From contig NZ_JAUQSX010000002.1 of NCBI RefSeq assembly GCF_030581005.1, forward strand, positions 1-64,000: a DNA stretch of 64,000 nt. Direction: 5' to 3'. The translations under genes were made by a program, and so were the position numbers. Below the pieces are notes generated by a model, which was given only the letters and a program-made list of their open reading frames with translations, was not told where the DNA came from and ran no database searches. The stretch comes from Hymenobacter mellowenesis (lineage in GTDB: Bacteria; Bacteroidota; Bacteroidia; Cytophagales; Hymenobacteraceae). This document shows, piece after piece, positions 51,563-61,182 of the stretch (the first letter of the stretch is position 1; each line of letters opens with the position of its first letter).

Positions 51563-52807
51563 ATGCTGCACACCATGCGCTGGTTCGGGCCCCACGACCC
51601 GGTTTCGCTGTTTGACCTCCGGCAAGCCGGCTGCACGGGCGTGGTTACGGCCCTGCACCAGCTGCCGGTGGGCGCGGTGTGGCCCGTAGCCGAGATTCAG
51701 GCCCGCCAGCAGCTGATTGCAACTGATAATGCTACGCATTCGCCGCTGCACTGGGCCGTGGTGGAAAGTCTGCCGGTGCACGAGGACATTAAAAAAGGCC
51801 GGCCCGCGCGCGAGCAATACATCGCCAACTATCAGGAGTCGCTGCGCAACCTGGCGGTCTGCGGCATTCGCACGGTGTGCTACAACTTCATGCCCGTGCT
51901 GGACTGGTCGCGCACCAACCTGAGCTACGAAATGCCCGACGGCTCGCGCGCCCTGCGCTTTGTGTGGCAGGATTTCGCGGTGTTCGACCTGTGCATCCTG
52001 CAGCGCCCTGGCGCTGTGGCCGACTACGAGGCGTCGGTAGCAGAAGCCGCCCGCCAGCAGTTTGCCGCCATGAGCGCCGAAGAAGTAGCCGCCCTCACCA
52101 ACACCGTGCTGTTAGGCCTGCCAGGTTCGGAGGAAGCATTTGAGCTGGCCAATTTCCAAAGCCTGCTAAACGAGTACGCGGCCATTGATGCCGACGCGCT
52201 ACGCGAAAACCTGCACTATTTCATTCAGCAAGTGGCGCCGGTGGCGCAGGAGCTGGGCATCGGCCTGTGCATTCACCCCGACGACCCGCCGTATCCGCTG
52301 CTGGGCCTGCCCCGCGTGGTGAGCACCGCCGACGACTTGGCGCAGCTATTTGCCGCCTGCGACGTGCCGGCCAACGGCCTGACCTTCTGCACCGGCTCTT
52401 TGGGCGTGAGGGCCGATAACGACCTGCCGGCCATTGCCCGGCGCTTTGCCTCACGCATTCACTTCATTCACCTGCGCGCCACCAAGCGAGAGGAAAACCC
52501 ACGCAATTTCCACGAAGCCGACCACCTGACCGGCGACGTGGACATGTACGCCGTGGTGCGCGAGCTGGTGCTGGAAGAGCAGCGCCGCGCCGCCAGCGGC
52601 GAAGGCGTTACGGCCATCCCGATGCGCCCAGACCACGGCCACCAGATGCTCGACGACCTCAAGAAGAAAACCTACCCTGGTTACTCTGCCATCGGCCGCC
52701 TGCGCGGACTGGCCGAGCTGCGCGGGCTGGAATACGGCATTCGGCGCGGGCTGGCGGCCGAAGCGCCGCCTCGGCCGCGCCACGCCATCGCCCAGCAACT
52801 CGCCTGA
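51563..52807 (+). CDS. uxuA: Mannonate dehydratase
   Basis: 414 residues, normal UxuA length. MRWFGPHDPVSLFDLRQAGCTGVVTALH, CYNFMPVLDWSRTNLSYEMPDGSRALRF, LGIGLCIHPDDPPYPLLGLPRVVST, FIHLRATKREENPRNFHEADHLTGDVDMY and IPMRPDHGHQM are family hallmarks, including the metal and catalytic His/Cys/Asp residues. It converts D-mannonate to 2-keto-3-deoxygluconate in glucuronate catabolism. First gene of the rightward locus, followed by the alpha-glucuronidase 27 bases later. Confidence 0.97.
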   Translation: MLHTMRWFGPHDPVSLFDLRQAGCTGVVTALHQLPVGAVWPVAEIQARQQLIATDNATHSPLHWAVVESLPVHEDIKKGRPAREQYIANYQESLRNLAVCGIRTVCYNFMPVLDWSRTNLSYEMPDGSRALRFVWQDFAVFDLCILQRPGAVADYEASVAEAARQQFAAMSAEEVAALTNTVLLGLPGSEEAFELANFQSLLNEYAAIDADALRENLHYFIQQVAPVAQELGIGLCIHPDDPPYPLLGLPRVVSTADDLAQLFAACDVPANGLTFCTGSLGVRADNDLPAIARRFASRIHFIHLRATKREENPRNFHEADHLTGDVDMYAVVRELVLEEQRRAASGEGVTAIPMRPDHGHQMLDDLKKKTYPGYSAIGRLRGLAELRGLEYGIRRGLAAEAPPRPRHAIAQQLA

Positions 52808-52834
52808 TTATTCTCCCCTTCCCAAATCCCACCC

Positions 52835-54952
52835 ATGTTGCTCCGGTCACTTCTATTATTGCTGATGCTCGTTGCCGCCGCGCCGCGCTGCGTGGCCGAC
52901 GACGGCTATCGGCTGTGGCTGAAGTATGACCTCGTGGCCGATGCCGGGCAGCGGGCGCAGTACCGGTCCGCGGCGCAATTCATTGCCAGCAATGGCTCTG
53001 ATGCGGTGCTGAAAACGGCGACGACCGAGCTGCAACGCGGCTTGCAGGGCCTGTTGGGCCAGCCGGTGCCGCTACTTGCCAAAGCCGAGAGTAACAAGCG
53101 TGGCATTTTGCTTTTAATTGATGCATCTGCAAACGTTTCCGGTAGCTCGGCCAGCCGGGCTGGTTTTCGCATTTCTACGCAAGGCCGCAACATTCTGGTG
53201 ACGGGTAGGAGCGGAGCGGGAATACTCTACGGCGTGTTTGCGTTGCTACGGCAGATGCAAACGGGGCAGGCCATCGCGAGCCTGAATATCAGCAGCAGCC
53301 CGCGCATTCAGTACCGCCTGCTCAATCATTGGGACAACCCCAACGGCACGGTGGAGCGCGGTTATGCGGGCAGCAGCATCTGGAAATGGAACGAACTGCC
53401 CCAGCGGCTCGACCCGCGCTACACGGACTATGCCCGCGCCAATGCCTCCATCGGCCTCAACGGCGTGGCCATCAACAACGTGAATGCCAGCGCGCGCTAC
53501 CTCACACCGGAATATATTGAGAAGGTGAAGGCGCTGGCGGGCGTGATGCGGCCCTATGGCATCCGGGTGTATCTGTCGGTGTTCTGGGCGGCGCCTAAGG
53601 TGATTGGCGGGCTGAAAACGGCCGACCCGCTGGACGCGCAGGTGAAGCAGTGGTGGGCCGCCAAGGCCGATGAGATTTACCAGCAGATTCCGGATTTCGG
53701 CGGCTTTCTGGTGAAGGCCAACTCCGAAGGCGAGCCCGGCCCGCAGGACTACGGCCGCAACCACGCCGAGGGTGCCAATATGCTGGCCACGGCCCTGGGC
53801 CAGCACGACGGCATCGTGATGTGGCGCGCTTTCGTGTACAAGGCCGGCAGCGCCGACCGGTTCAAGCAGGCCTACGAGGAGTTCAAGCCGCTCGATGGGC
53901 AGTTTTCGCCCAAGGTGCTGGTGCAGGTGAAGAACGGACCGATTGATTTCCAGGCCCGCGAGCCCTTCCATCCGCTGTTTGGGGCCATGCCCCAAACGCC
54001 GCTGGTGCTGGAAGTGCAGCTCACCCAGGAGTACCTGGGCATGGCCACGCACTGGGTGTACCTGGCGCCGCTTTTCAAAGAGTGTCTCGACTCGGACACC
54101 CAAACCAAAGGCCCCGGCTCGACGGTGGCGAGAGTGGTGGACGGCAGCCTCGACCAGCACCGCATCAGCGGCATCGCGGGCGTGGCCAACATCGGCACCG
54201 ACCGCAACTGGACCGGCCACCCCATGGGCCAGGCCAACTGGTACGCCTTCGGCCGGCTGGCCTGGGACTACACGCTGACGTCCAAAGCCATTGCCACGGA
54301 GTGGACCAAAATGACGCTGACCCGCGAGCCCCAGGCCGTGGCCACCATCGTGGACGTGATGGACAAGTCGCGCGACATCTACGTGCGCTACACCACGCCG
54401 CTGGGCCTGCACCACATCATGGGCCAGAACATTCACTACGGCCCCGAGCCCTGGCTGGCCGAGGCCGGCCGGCCCGACTGGACGGCCGTGTACTACCACA
54501 AAGCCGACGCCGAGGGCCTGGGCTTCAACCGCACCGCCACGGGCTCCAACGCGCTGGCGCTGTATTCGCCGGGCGTGCAGCAGGCGTGGGGCGACCCCAA
54601 AACTTGCCCGCTCAACTACCTGCTCTGGTTCCACCACGTGGGCTGGCAGCAGCCGCTCCGCACCGGCCGCACGCTCTGGAACGAGCTGGCGACGCGCTAC
54701 TACACCGGTGCCGACTCGGTGACGTGGATGCAGCAGCGCTGGGCCAGCGTGCAGCCGGCCGTGGACGCGGCCCTGCACGCCGACGTGACGGCCCGGCTCG
54801 AAATCCAGCGGCGGGAGGCCCTGTGGTGGCGCGATGCCTGCGTGCTCTATTTCCAGACCTATTCCAAACAACCGATTCCGGTGCCCTTTGCGCCGCCGAC
54901 GCGCACCTTGGCCGAGGTCAAGACCTTGGTCGACCTCTACCAGCTCAAATAA
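52835..54952 (+). CDS. GH67 alpha-glucuronidase, exported
   Basis: 705 residues with a signal peptide (SLLLLLMLVAAAPRCVA). The N-terminal GH67 domain and the catalytic barrel are clear: QYRLLNHWDNPNGTVERGYAG, GFLVKANSEGEPGPQDYGR (acid Glu), VQVKNGPIDFQAREP and TPLVLEVQLTQEYLG (Asp and Glu pair), then GIAGVANIGTDRNWTGHPM. It removes 4-O-methyl-glucuronic acid from the non-reducing end of aldouronic acids from glucuronoxylan. Its product feeds glucuronate catabolism through the neighbouring uxuA. Probably periplasmic. Confidence 0.96.
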   Translation: MLLRSLLLLLMLVAAAPRCVADDGYRLWLKYDLVADAGQRAQYRSAAQFIASNGSDAVLKTATTELQRGLQGLLGQPVPLLAKAESNKRGILLLIDASANVSGSSASRAGFRISTQGRNILVTGRSGAGILYGVFALLRQMQTGQAIASLNISSSPRIQYRLLNHWDNPNGTVERGYAGSSIWKWNELPQRLDPRYTDYARANASIGLNGVAINNVNASARYLTPEYIEKVKALAGVMRPYGIRVYLSVFWAAPKVIGGLKTADPLDAQVKQWWAAKADEIYQQIPDFGGFLVKANSEGEPGPQDYGRNHAEGANMLATALGQHDGIVMWRAFVYKAGSADRFKQAYEEFKPLDGQFSPKVLVQVKNGPIDFQAREPFHPLFGAMPQTPLVLEVQLTQEYLGMATHWVYLAPLFKECLDSDTQTKGPGSTVARVVDGSLDQHRISGIAGVANIGTDRNWTGHPMGQANWYAFGRLAWDYTLTSKAIATEWTKMTLTREPQAVATIVDVMDKSRDIYVRYTTPLGLHHIMGQNIHYGPEPWLAEAGRPDWTAVYYHKADAEGLGFNRTATGSNALALYSPGVQQAWGDPKTCPLNYLLWFHHVGWQQPLRTGRTLWNELATRYYTGADSVTWMQQRWASVQPAVDAALHADVTARLEIQRREALWWRDACVLYFQTYSKQPIPVPFAPPTRTLAEVKTLVDLYQLK

Positions 54953-54978
54953 TTCAGCTCTGAAAAACTGACGTTGCC

Positions 54979-55809
54979 ATGAAAAACCTATCCTCCTCCA
55001 ACGGCCAGAATGGCCACGCCGAAGCAGTTATCACCGAAGCCCAGCAGCGGCACGCCGACGTGTTTTCCCTCGATGGCAAACTGGCCCTGATAACGGGCGG
55101 CGGCACGGGCATCGGTCTGGCTATTGCGCGCTGCATGGCCGAAGCCGGGGCCACGGTGGTCATCACGGGGCGGCGCGAGGCGGTGCTGCAGGAAGCCGTG
55201 GCCGACCTCGGCGAATCGGTGCAGTACGTGGTGAACGACGTGACCGACCTGTGCGGCATCGAGGCGATGGTGGCCGAGGTGGAAGCCACCCACGGCCCGC
55301 TCGATATTCTGGTGAACAACGCCGGTATCAACCTCAAAAAACCGGCCTTGGAAGTGACCGATGAGGATTTCAACCGCATTCTGCACACCAACCTGCACTC
55401 GGTGTTTGCCCTCACCCGGGCCTGCGCCAGCCGCATGGTGGCCCGCGGCAAGGGCTGCATCCTGATGATTTCGTCGATGGCCGCCTACTACGGCATCGAC
55501 CGCGTGGTGGCTTACGCGGCCTCCAAATCGGCGGTGGAGGGCATGGTGAAGGTGCTGGCCTCGGAGTTTTCGGGCCACGGCGTGCGGGTGAATGCCATCG
55601 CGCCGGGCTTTATCGAAACCGCCATGAGCCGCACGGCCATGAACTCCGACCCCGACCGCCGCGACCGCGCCATGCGCCGCACGCCCATGGGCAAGTTCGG
55701 CCAGCCCGAAGACATCGGCAATGCGGCCGTCTTTCTGGCTTCCGATGCGGCCCGCTACATCACCGGCGCCTCCCTGCCCGTGGACGGCGGCAACTCCATC
55801 GGCTTTTGA
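54979..55809 (+). CDS. SDR dehydrogenase, likely uronate/mannonate oxidoreductase
   Basis: 276 residues. Cofactor motif ITGGGTGIGLAIA, NNAGIN, catalytic Ser in MISSMAAYYG, and YAASKSAVEGM with Tyr-x3-Lys, then VNAIAPGFIETAMS. Closest in style to gluconate 5-dehydrogenase and KduD-type SDRs. In this locus it may replace UxuB (fructuronate reductase), the step before UxuA, since no UxuB of the usual family is visible. Starts 26 bases after the GH67 gene. Confidence 0.88.
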   Translation: MKNLSSSNGQNGHAEAVITEAQQRHADVFSLDGKLALITGGGTGIGLAIARCMAEAGATVVITGRREAVLQEAVADLGESVQYVVNDVTDLCGIEAMVAEVEATHGPLDILVNNAGINLKKPALEVTDEDFNRILHTNLHSVFALTRACASRMVARGKGCILMISSMAAYYGIDRVVAYAASKSAVEGMVKVLASEFSGHGVRVNAIAPGFIETAMSRTAMNSDPDRRDRAMRRTPMGKFGQPEDIGNAAVFLASDAARYITGASLPVDGGNSIGF

Positions 55810-55814
55810 TTCTC

Positions 55815-55915
55815 AAGTAGCAAGATAAAGGTAGCAAGTAGTTAGATGATAGTCGATTATATGATAGTCAGGCTGCGGAATCTTACTACTTACTACTAGA
55901 TACTAACTTCTAATA
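55815..55915. repeat. Imperfect inverted repeat before the SusC gene
   Basis: AAGTAGCAAGATAAAGGTAG and AGCAAGTAGTTAG on the left face TCTTACTACTTACTACTAGA on the right; pairing is partial. Unlike R1 to R3 in sequence, but similar in placement. May shape the susC leader. Confidence 0.4.
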
Positions 55916-55944
55916 ACCCACCACACAAAAACCCACTCATTATC

Positions 55945-58900
55945 ATGCGAGCACCTTTATCTGTCATTGCGCCTCGGCCGTTGCGGCCCTGGGCGCCAAC
56001 CCTGGGGGCAGTTTTGCTTCTGGGCAGTCTGCTGCCGTCGGCGGCCTGGGCGCAGGCCGGGCGCACGGTGTCGGGCACCATCACGTCGGACACCGGCGAG
56101 GGCTTGCCGGGCGTAACGGTCATCGTGAAAGGCACCACCATCGGGGCCACTACCAACGCTTCGGGCGAGTACTCGCTGACCGTGCCGGAGGGCAGCAGCA
56201 CGCTGGTTATCAGCTCGATTGGTTATGAGAAGAAAGAGGTGGCCATTGGCGCCTCGGGCAGTGTAAATGCCCGCCTGACCACCGAAAGCCAAGCCCTGAA
56301 CGAGGTGCAGGTGGTGGGCTACGGCACGCAGAAGAAAAGCCAGGTGACGGGTGCCATCTCGTCGGTGGATGAGCAGGCCCTGCGCGACGTGCCGGTGGCC
56401 AACGTGGGCCAGGCCCTGCAGGGCCGCGCGGCCGGCATCACCATTTCGAGCAACGGCACCTCGCCGGGCCAGGCGCCCACCATCCGCATCCGGGGCAACC
56501 GCTCGCTTTCGGGCTCGAACGACCCGCTGCTGGTGGTGGACGGCGTGCCCTACGACGGCAGCCTCAACGACCTCAACCCCGACGACCTGACGTCGGTGGA
56601 AGTGCTGAAAGATGCGTCTTCGACGGCCATCTACGGGGCCCGCGGCGCCAACGGCGTCATCCTCATCACCACCCGCCGGGGCAAGGCCGGCGCCGCCCGC
56701 GCCACCTACAGCGGCTACTACGGCATGAAGCAGGCCTACGGCAAGTTCGACATTCAGAACGGCCAGCAGTACTACAACTACAAGCTCGAAGCCTACCGGG
56801 CGGCGTCGGCTACCGGCACCTACGACCCCAACTCGGCCACGTTCCTGACCACCGACGAGCGGGCCAACTACGCCGCCGGCAACACCACCGACTACCAGAG
56901 CCTGCTGCTGCAAAAGGGCCACATCCAGAACCACTCGCTGGGCGTGAGCGGCGGCACCGACCAGACGCAGTACTCGGCCTCGCTGGGCTACTACGACGAG
57001 ACGGGCATTGTGCCGGTGCAGCGCTTCGAGCGCTACTCGGTGCGCGGCACGCTCGACCAGAAAATCGGCGGCCGGGTGAAAGTGGGGGTGAATAGCCTGA
57101 ACACCTTCACCGACGAAAAGGACCCGAACGTGAACGTGCTCAACCAGATTATCACCACCAGCCCCCTGGCCTCGGCCTACGGGCCCGATGGCCAGCTGGT
57201 GCTCTACCCCAACGGCGACAACGCCGGCTCGAACCCGCTGACGCTGTACGTGAAAGATGCCCACCTGGACCGCCGCCGCCGCCTGCGCAGCTTCAATAGC
57301 CTCTACGGGCAGGTGAACATCCTGAAAGGGCTGGACTACCGCCTCAACGTGGGCCTCGACGGCCGCACCCAGGCCGACGACAGCTTCTACGGCTCCATCA
57401 CCCCGCAGCAGGGCGGCGGCGTGAACTCGGCCGCCAGCGGTTCGTCTATTGCCTACAACCTGCTGGCTGAGAACATTCTGACATATAACCGCACCATCGC
57501 GGAGAAGCACGACCTGAACGTGACGGCCCTCTACAGCCGGCAGACCTTCCACAACGATGGTTTCAGCGGCGCGGTGCAAAACACGCTGGCCAACTACCAG
57601 CTCAACACCAACCTGGGCGCCGGCACGCCCACCGGTGTCAACAACACGAACCGGCAGCCCATTGACTGGGCGCTGGAGTCGTACATGGCCCGCATCAACT
57701 ACTCGTTCGATAACCGCTACTCGCTCACGCTCACCACGCGCATCGACGGGTCGTCGCGCCTGGCGCCGGGCAATAAGTACAAGCAGTTTCCCTCGGCCGC
57801 CGTGGCCTGGAACATCGCCAACGAGAACTTCCTGAAGGGGGCGCCTTGGTTGAGCGTGTTGAAGCTGCGGGCCAGCCTGGGCCGCGTGGGCAGCACCGCC
57901 ATCAACCCCTACCAAACCCAGGGCCTGCTGCTCACTGGCATCGGCCAGGGCGCCTACAACTACGGCAGCACGGGCGCCGTGGGCGTGGTGCCGGGCAACA
58001 TCCCGAACCCCAACCTGGGCTGGGAATACACCACCACCGCCAACGCGGGCCTGGACTTTGGCTTCTTCGACAACCGCCTGACCGGCAGCGTGGAAGTCTA
58101 CCAGCAGCGCACCAGCGACCTGCTGCTGCCCGACGCCCTGCCCACGGCCAGCGGCTATGGCTCCTTTGTGCGCAACGCGGGCCAGACCCAAAACCGCGGC
58201 GTGGAGATTTCGCTCACCACGGCCAACGTGCGCTCGGCCAACCCCGGCGGCTTCGAGTGGAGCACCGACTGGAACTTCACCGTGAACCGCGAGCGGGTGC
58301 TCGACCTGAACCTGTACAACGCCGACGGCACCGTGCGCGACGACATTGGCAACCAGCGCTTTATCGGCCAGCCGCTGTACGTGATTTACGACTACCGCAA
58401 GCTGGGCATCTGGCAAACCTCGGAGGCCGACGTGGCCAAGAAGTACGGCTCGAAGCCCGGCCAGATTAAGGTGGAAGACGTGAATAATGACAACAAAATC
58501 GACGCCAACGACCGGGTGGTGGTGGGCTCGCGCCAGCCCAAGTTTGAGGCCGGCCTCACCAACCGCTTCCGCTTCAAGGGTTTCGACATGGCCATTGTGG
58601 CCCTGACCCGCGTGGGCGCTACCGTGGTCGACCCGTACTCCTTCGGCCCCAGCTACTACGCCACCAACACCGGCCGCCGCAACCAGCTGAACTTCGACTA
58701 CTGGACGCCCACTAACCCCACCAACGAGTACCCGCAGCCCGACCAGAGCACCCGCCCCAACGAGTGGCCCACCTACGGCTCGACGCTGGGCTACCACAGC
58801 GGCACGTTCATCAAGGTGCGCAGCATCGACCTGGGCTACACCATTCCGGCGGCCTGGGCCAAGTCGGCCTTCATGAGCTCGGCCCGCATCTACGTGCAGG

Positions 58901-59091
58901 TGCAGAACCCCTACATCTGGGCGGCCGACAAGTACTTCCAGCGCAACAAAGCCATCGACCCCGATGCCCTGTCGTACTCGTCGCGCTTCGACACCACCAA
59001 CGGCACGGCCGCGGCCAACATCGGCTTCCAGGGCGGCAGCAACTACCCCGTCACGCGCTCCTTCATCGTGGGCGTCAACCTGGGCTTTTAA
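55945..59091 (+). CDS. SusC/RagA-type TonB-dependent outer-membrane transporter
   Basis: 1048 residues. Signal peptide ending AAWAQA, a carboxypeptidase-regulatory-like domain (about 35-115, GTITSDTGEGLPGVTVIVKGT), TonB box region EVQVVGYGTQKKSQVTG, plug with VANVGQALQGRAAGI and DPLLVVDGVPYDG, then a 22-strand barrel ending in GVNLGF. It imports oligosaccharides with its SusD partner at 59237. In this locus the substrate should be glucuronoxylan-derived oligosaccharides. R3 and a short hairpin separate it from susD. Confidence 0.97.
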   Translation: MRAPLSVIAPRPLRPWAPTLGAVLLLGSLLPSAAWAQAGRTVSGTITSDTGEGLPGVTVIVKGTTIGATTNASGEYSLTVPEGSSTLVISSIGYEKKEVAIGASGSVNARLTTESQALNEVQVVGYGTQKKSQVTGAISSVDEQALRDVPVANVGQALQGRAAGITISSNGTSPGQAPTIRIRGNRSLSGSNDPLLVVDGVPYDGSLNDLNPDDLTSVEVLKDASSTAIYGARGANGVILITTRRGKAGAARATYSGYYGMKQAYGKFDIQNGQQYYNYKLEAYRAASATGTYDPNSATFLTTDERANYAAGNTTDYQSLLLQKGHIQNHSLGVSGGTDQTQYSASLGYYDETGIVPVQRFERYSVRGTLDQKIGGRVKVGVNSLNTFTDEKDPNVNVLNQIITTSPLASAYGPDGQLVLYPNGDNAGSNPLTLYVKDAHLDRRRRLRSFNSLYGQVNILKGLDYRLNVGLDGRTQADDSFYGSITPQQGGGVNSAASGSSIAYNLLAENILTYNRTIAEKHDLNVTALYSRQTFHNDGFSGAVQNTLANYQLNTNLGAGTPTGVNNTNRQPIDWALESYMARINYSFDNRYSLTLTTRIDGSSRLAPGNKYKQFPSAAVAWNIANENFLKGAPWLSVLKLRASLGRVGSTAINPYQTQGLLLTGIGQGAYNYGSTGAVGVVPGNIPNPNLGWEYTTTANAGLDFGFFDNRLTGSVEVYQQRTSDLLLPDALPTASGYGSFVRNAGQTQNRGVEISLTTANVRSANPGGFEWSTDWNFTVNRERVLDLNLYNADGTVRDDIGNQRFIGQPLYVIYDYRKLGIWQTSEADVAKKYGSKPGQIKVEDVNNDNKIDANDRVVVGSRQPKFEAGLTNRFRFKGFDMAIVALTRVGATVVDPYSFGPSYYATNTGRRNQLNFDYWTPTNPTNEYPQPDQSTRPNEWPTYGSTLGYHSGTFIKVRSIDLGYTIPAAWAKSAFMSSARIYVQVQNPYIWAADKYFQRNKAIDPDALSYSSRFDTTNGTAAANIGFQGGSNYPVTRSFIVGVNLGF

Positions 59092-59093
59092 GG

Positions 59094-59192
59094 TAGTTGT
59101 CAGTTGTCAGTTGTTGGTTGTCGGTTGCTAGTCAGTTTCTTGACTTCGATGGATAACCAAAACAGACAACTGGCAACCAACAACTGACAACC
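59094..59192. repeat. R3 palindromic repeat in the SusC-SusD gap
   Basis: Left TAGTTGTCAGTTGTCAGTTG and right CAGACAACTGGCAACCAACA then ACTGACAACC. It starts three bases after the SusC stop. Confidence 0.85.
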
Positions 59193-59215
59193 AATTCCCA
59201 CCCCTTCAACTTTCC

Positions 59216-59228
59216 AGCGCCTGGCGCT
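59216..59228 (+). promoter_or_regulatory. Small hairpin before the SusD start
   Basis: AGCGCC-T-GGCGCT, stem of six with a one-base loop (in practice four base pairs with a five-base loop), followed by CTTTT. It ends eight bases before the SusD ATG at 59237. Confidence 0.35.
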
Positions 59229-59236
59229 CTTTTGAT

Positions 59237-61006
59237 ATGAAAAAAATAGTAATAGCTACGCTGAGCACGGCCGTGCTGCTGTCGGCCACGAGCTGCAACA
59301 AAGACTTCCTGGACGAAACTCCGCAGTCGGTGCTCACGCCGGCTTTCCTGCAAACGCCGCAGGGCGTGGAGGCCGGCGTGACCGGCGTGTATTCGGGCCT
59401 GCGCCAGATTTACGGCAACGACTCGGGCACCTTCACCACCGAGGCCGGCACCGACCTCTGGACGACCGGCATCTCGGCCAGCAGCGGCCTGAGCGACTAC
59501 GACAACACGGCCCTGACGCCCATCAACGACGGCTCGCACTCCTTCATCTGGACCGTGTGCTACCAGCAGATTAACAACGCCAACGGCGTGCTGAAGTACG
59601 GCCCGGCCGCCACGGGCATGGCCCCGGCCCGCCTCACGCAGCTGCTGGCCGAAGCCAAGCTGCTGCGGGCCCAGTACTACTTCGTACTGGTGCAGGACTT
59701 CGGCGATGTGCCCCTCATGCTCAACTTCGTGGATTCGCCCACCAAGGACATTGTGCGGGCGCCCATGGCCGATGTATACACCCAGATTATCAAGGACCTG
59801 AATGAGTCGCTGGCGACTATTGCCGATAAGCCGGCCCAGCCCGGCCGCGTGACGCGCGCCACGGCCCTGCACCTGCTCTCGAAAGTGTACCTGACCCGCG
59901 CCACGGCTATCCCAGCGGGCGCTACCGCCGACTACACGCTGGCCGCGCAGTTCGCCAAGGAGCTCATCGACAACCAGACCCGCTACGGCCTGGCCCTGGA
60001 AACCGACCCGGCCAAAATCTTTGAAGAAGGCAACGAGAACGGCAAGGAAGTCATCATGAACGCGCAGTTCAGCGGCGACGCCACCTTCAACCGCATCGAC
60101 GGCTTCACCTTCGGCGGCGAGAACGTGCTGGGCTTCCAGTACCGCAGCCGCTACGACAAGATGCCCAACATGGCCCGCGATGTGAACAACGGCCGTCCCT
60201 TCGCCCGCCACGTGCCCACGTACTTCCTCGAAAACGCCTACATCCTGAACGATGCCAGCGGCAACCCGCTGGAGTCGGGCGCCAGCCTGCGCACCACCGA
60301 CACCCGCTACAATAAGTGGTTCACGACGGTGTACCGCGTGAACTCGCCCGGCGCCAACGCCGGCCGCACCACGGCCGTGGTGGGCGACACCGCCGCCTGG
60401 TACCCCGGCCGCCAGCTCTCGGCCGGCCGCCTGGCCCAGATTAACGCCCGCCCGGGTGGTTCCTACGTGGTGGTGCAGCCCAACCAGTACACCACGGAGT
60501 ACTTCCCCACGATGAACAAGTTCGACTCGCGGGCCCGCACCTCGGTGAACGGTTTCTCGACCCGCCCCAACATCGTGTACCGCCTGGCCGAAACCTACCT
60601 GGTGGCCGCCGAAGCCTATTTCTACCTGGGTAACGTGAACCAGGCCCGCGACTACATCAACGTGGTGCGCCGCCGGGCCGCCGCCACGGGCCGCGCCACG
60701 CAGATGGAAATTACCAGCGCCCAGGTCAACCTCAACTTCATTCTGGACGAGCGCGCCCGCGAGCTGTGCGGCGAGTTCACCCGCTGGTACGACCTGAAGC
60801 GCACCAACCAGCTGCTGGTGCGCGTGCGCAACACGGCCTACTCGCCCGCGCTGGTGACCCGCGCATCCGGCACCGGCTTCACGGCCGGCGGCAACTACGG
60901 CTCGAATGCCGCGACCAATATCCGCGACTACCACGTGCTGCGGCCCATTCCGCAGACGGAGATTGACCGCACCAGCGGCAAAATCACCCAAAACCCTGGC
61001 TATTAG
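59237..61006 (+). CDS. SusD/RagB-family surface glycan-binding lipoprotein
   Basis: 589 residues. Lipoprotein signal with Cys20 in LLSATSC, then the typical SusD start NKDFLDETPQSVLTP. TPR-like helices include LLAEAKLLRAQYYFVLVQDFGDVPLML, ALHLLSKVYLTRAT and YRLAETYLVAAEAYFYLGNV; the end has RPIPQTEIDRTSGKITQNPGY. It binds glycan at the cell surface and closes over the SusC barrel. Genetic partner of the gene at 55945. Confidence 0.97.
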   Translation: MKKIVIATLSTAVLLSATSCNKDFLDETPQSVLTPAFLQTPQGVEAGVTGVYSGLRQIYGNDSGTFTTEAGTDLWTTGISASSGLSDYDNTALTPINDGSHSFIWTVCYQQINNANGVLKYGPAATGMAPARLTQLLAEAKLLRAQYYFVLVQDFGDVPLMLNFVDSPTKDIVRAPMADVYTQIIKDLNESLATIADKPAQPGRVTRATALHLLSKVYLTRATAIPAGATADYTLAAQFAKELIDNQTRYGLALETDPAKIFEEGNENGKEVIMNAQFSGDATFNRIDGFTFGGENVLGFQYRSRYDKMPNMARDVNNGRPFARHVPTYFLENAYILNDASGNPLESGASLRTTDTRYNKWFTTVYRVNSPGANAGRTTAVVGDTAAWYPGRQLSAGRLAQINARPGGSYVVVQPNQYTTEYFPTMNKFDSRARTSVNGFSTRPNIVYRLAETYLVAAEAYFYLGNVNQARDYINVVRRRAAATGRATQMEITSAQVNLNFILDERARELCGEFTRWYDLKRTNQLLVRVRNTAYSPALVTRASGTGFTAGGNYGSNAATNIRDYHVLRPIPQTEIDRTSGKITQNPGY

Positions 61007-61024
61007 AATTTGATAGCACATTAA

Positions 61025-61144
61025 AAGAACGTCATGCTGAGCGTAGCCGAAGCATCTCGCGTGTGGGAGTAACTCAATCGTGAAAACGATTCTGGAGAGT
61101 GGTGGCAAGCCAGATGCTTCGACTACGCTCAGCATGACGTTCTT
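61025..61144. repeat. R1 palindromic repeat
   Basis: Arms AAGAACGTCATGCTGAGCGT and right arm GATGCTTCGACTACGCTCAG then CATGACGTTCTT. The inner part of the palindrome has decayed. It separates SusD from the glycosidase. Confidence 0.9.
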
Positions 61145-61182
61145 AATTTATTTCTCCCACGCCTTACCAACCCCATCCTTCT

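Noticed and set aside
55957..58797. Very long open frame on the minus strand under the SusC gene
   Set aside because: It mirrors the codon pattern of a certain SusC gene, has low-complexity Val/Ala/Gly/His-rich sequence and no domain. Long antisense frames are expected in GC-rich genes. The same applies to 21467-23170, 34132-35790, 35896-37221, 53246-54871, 59132-61135 and 61297-62787.
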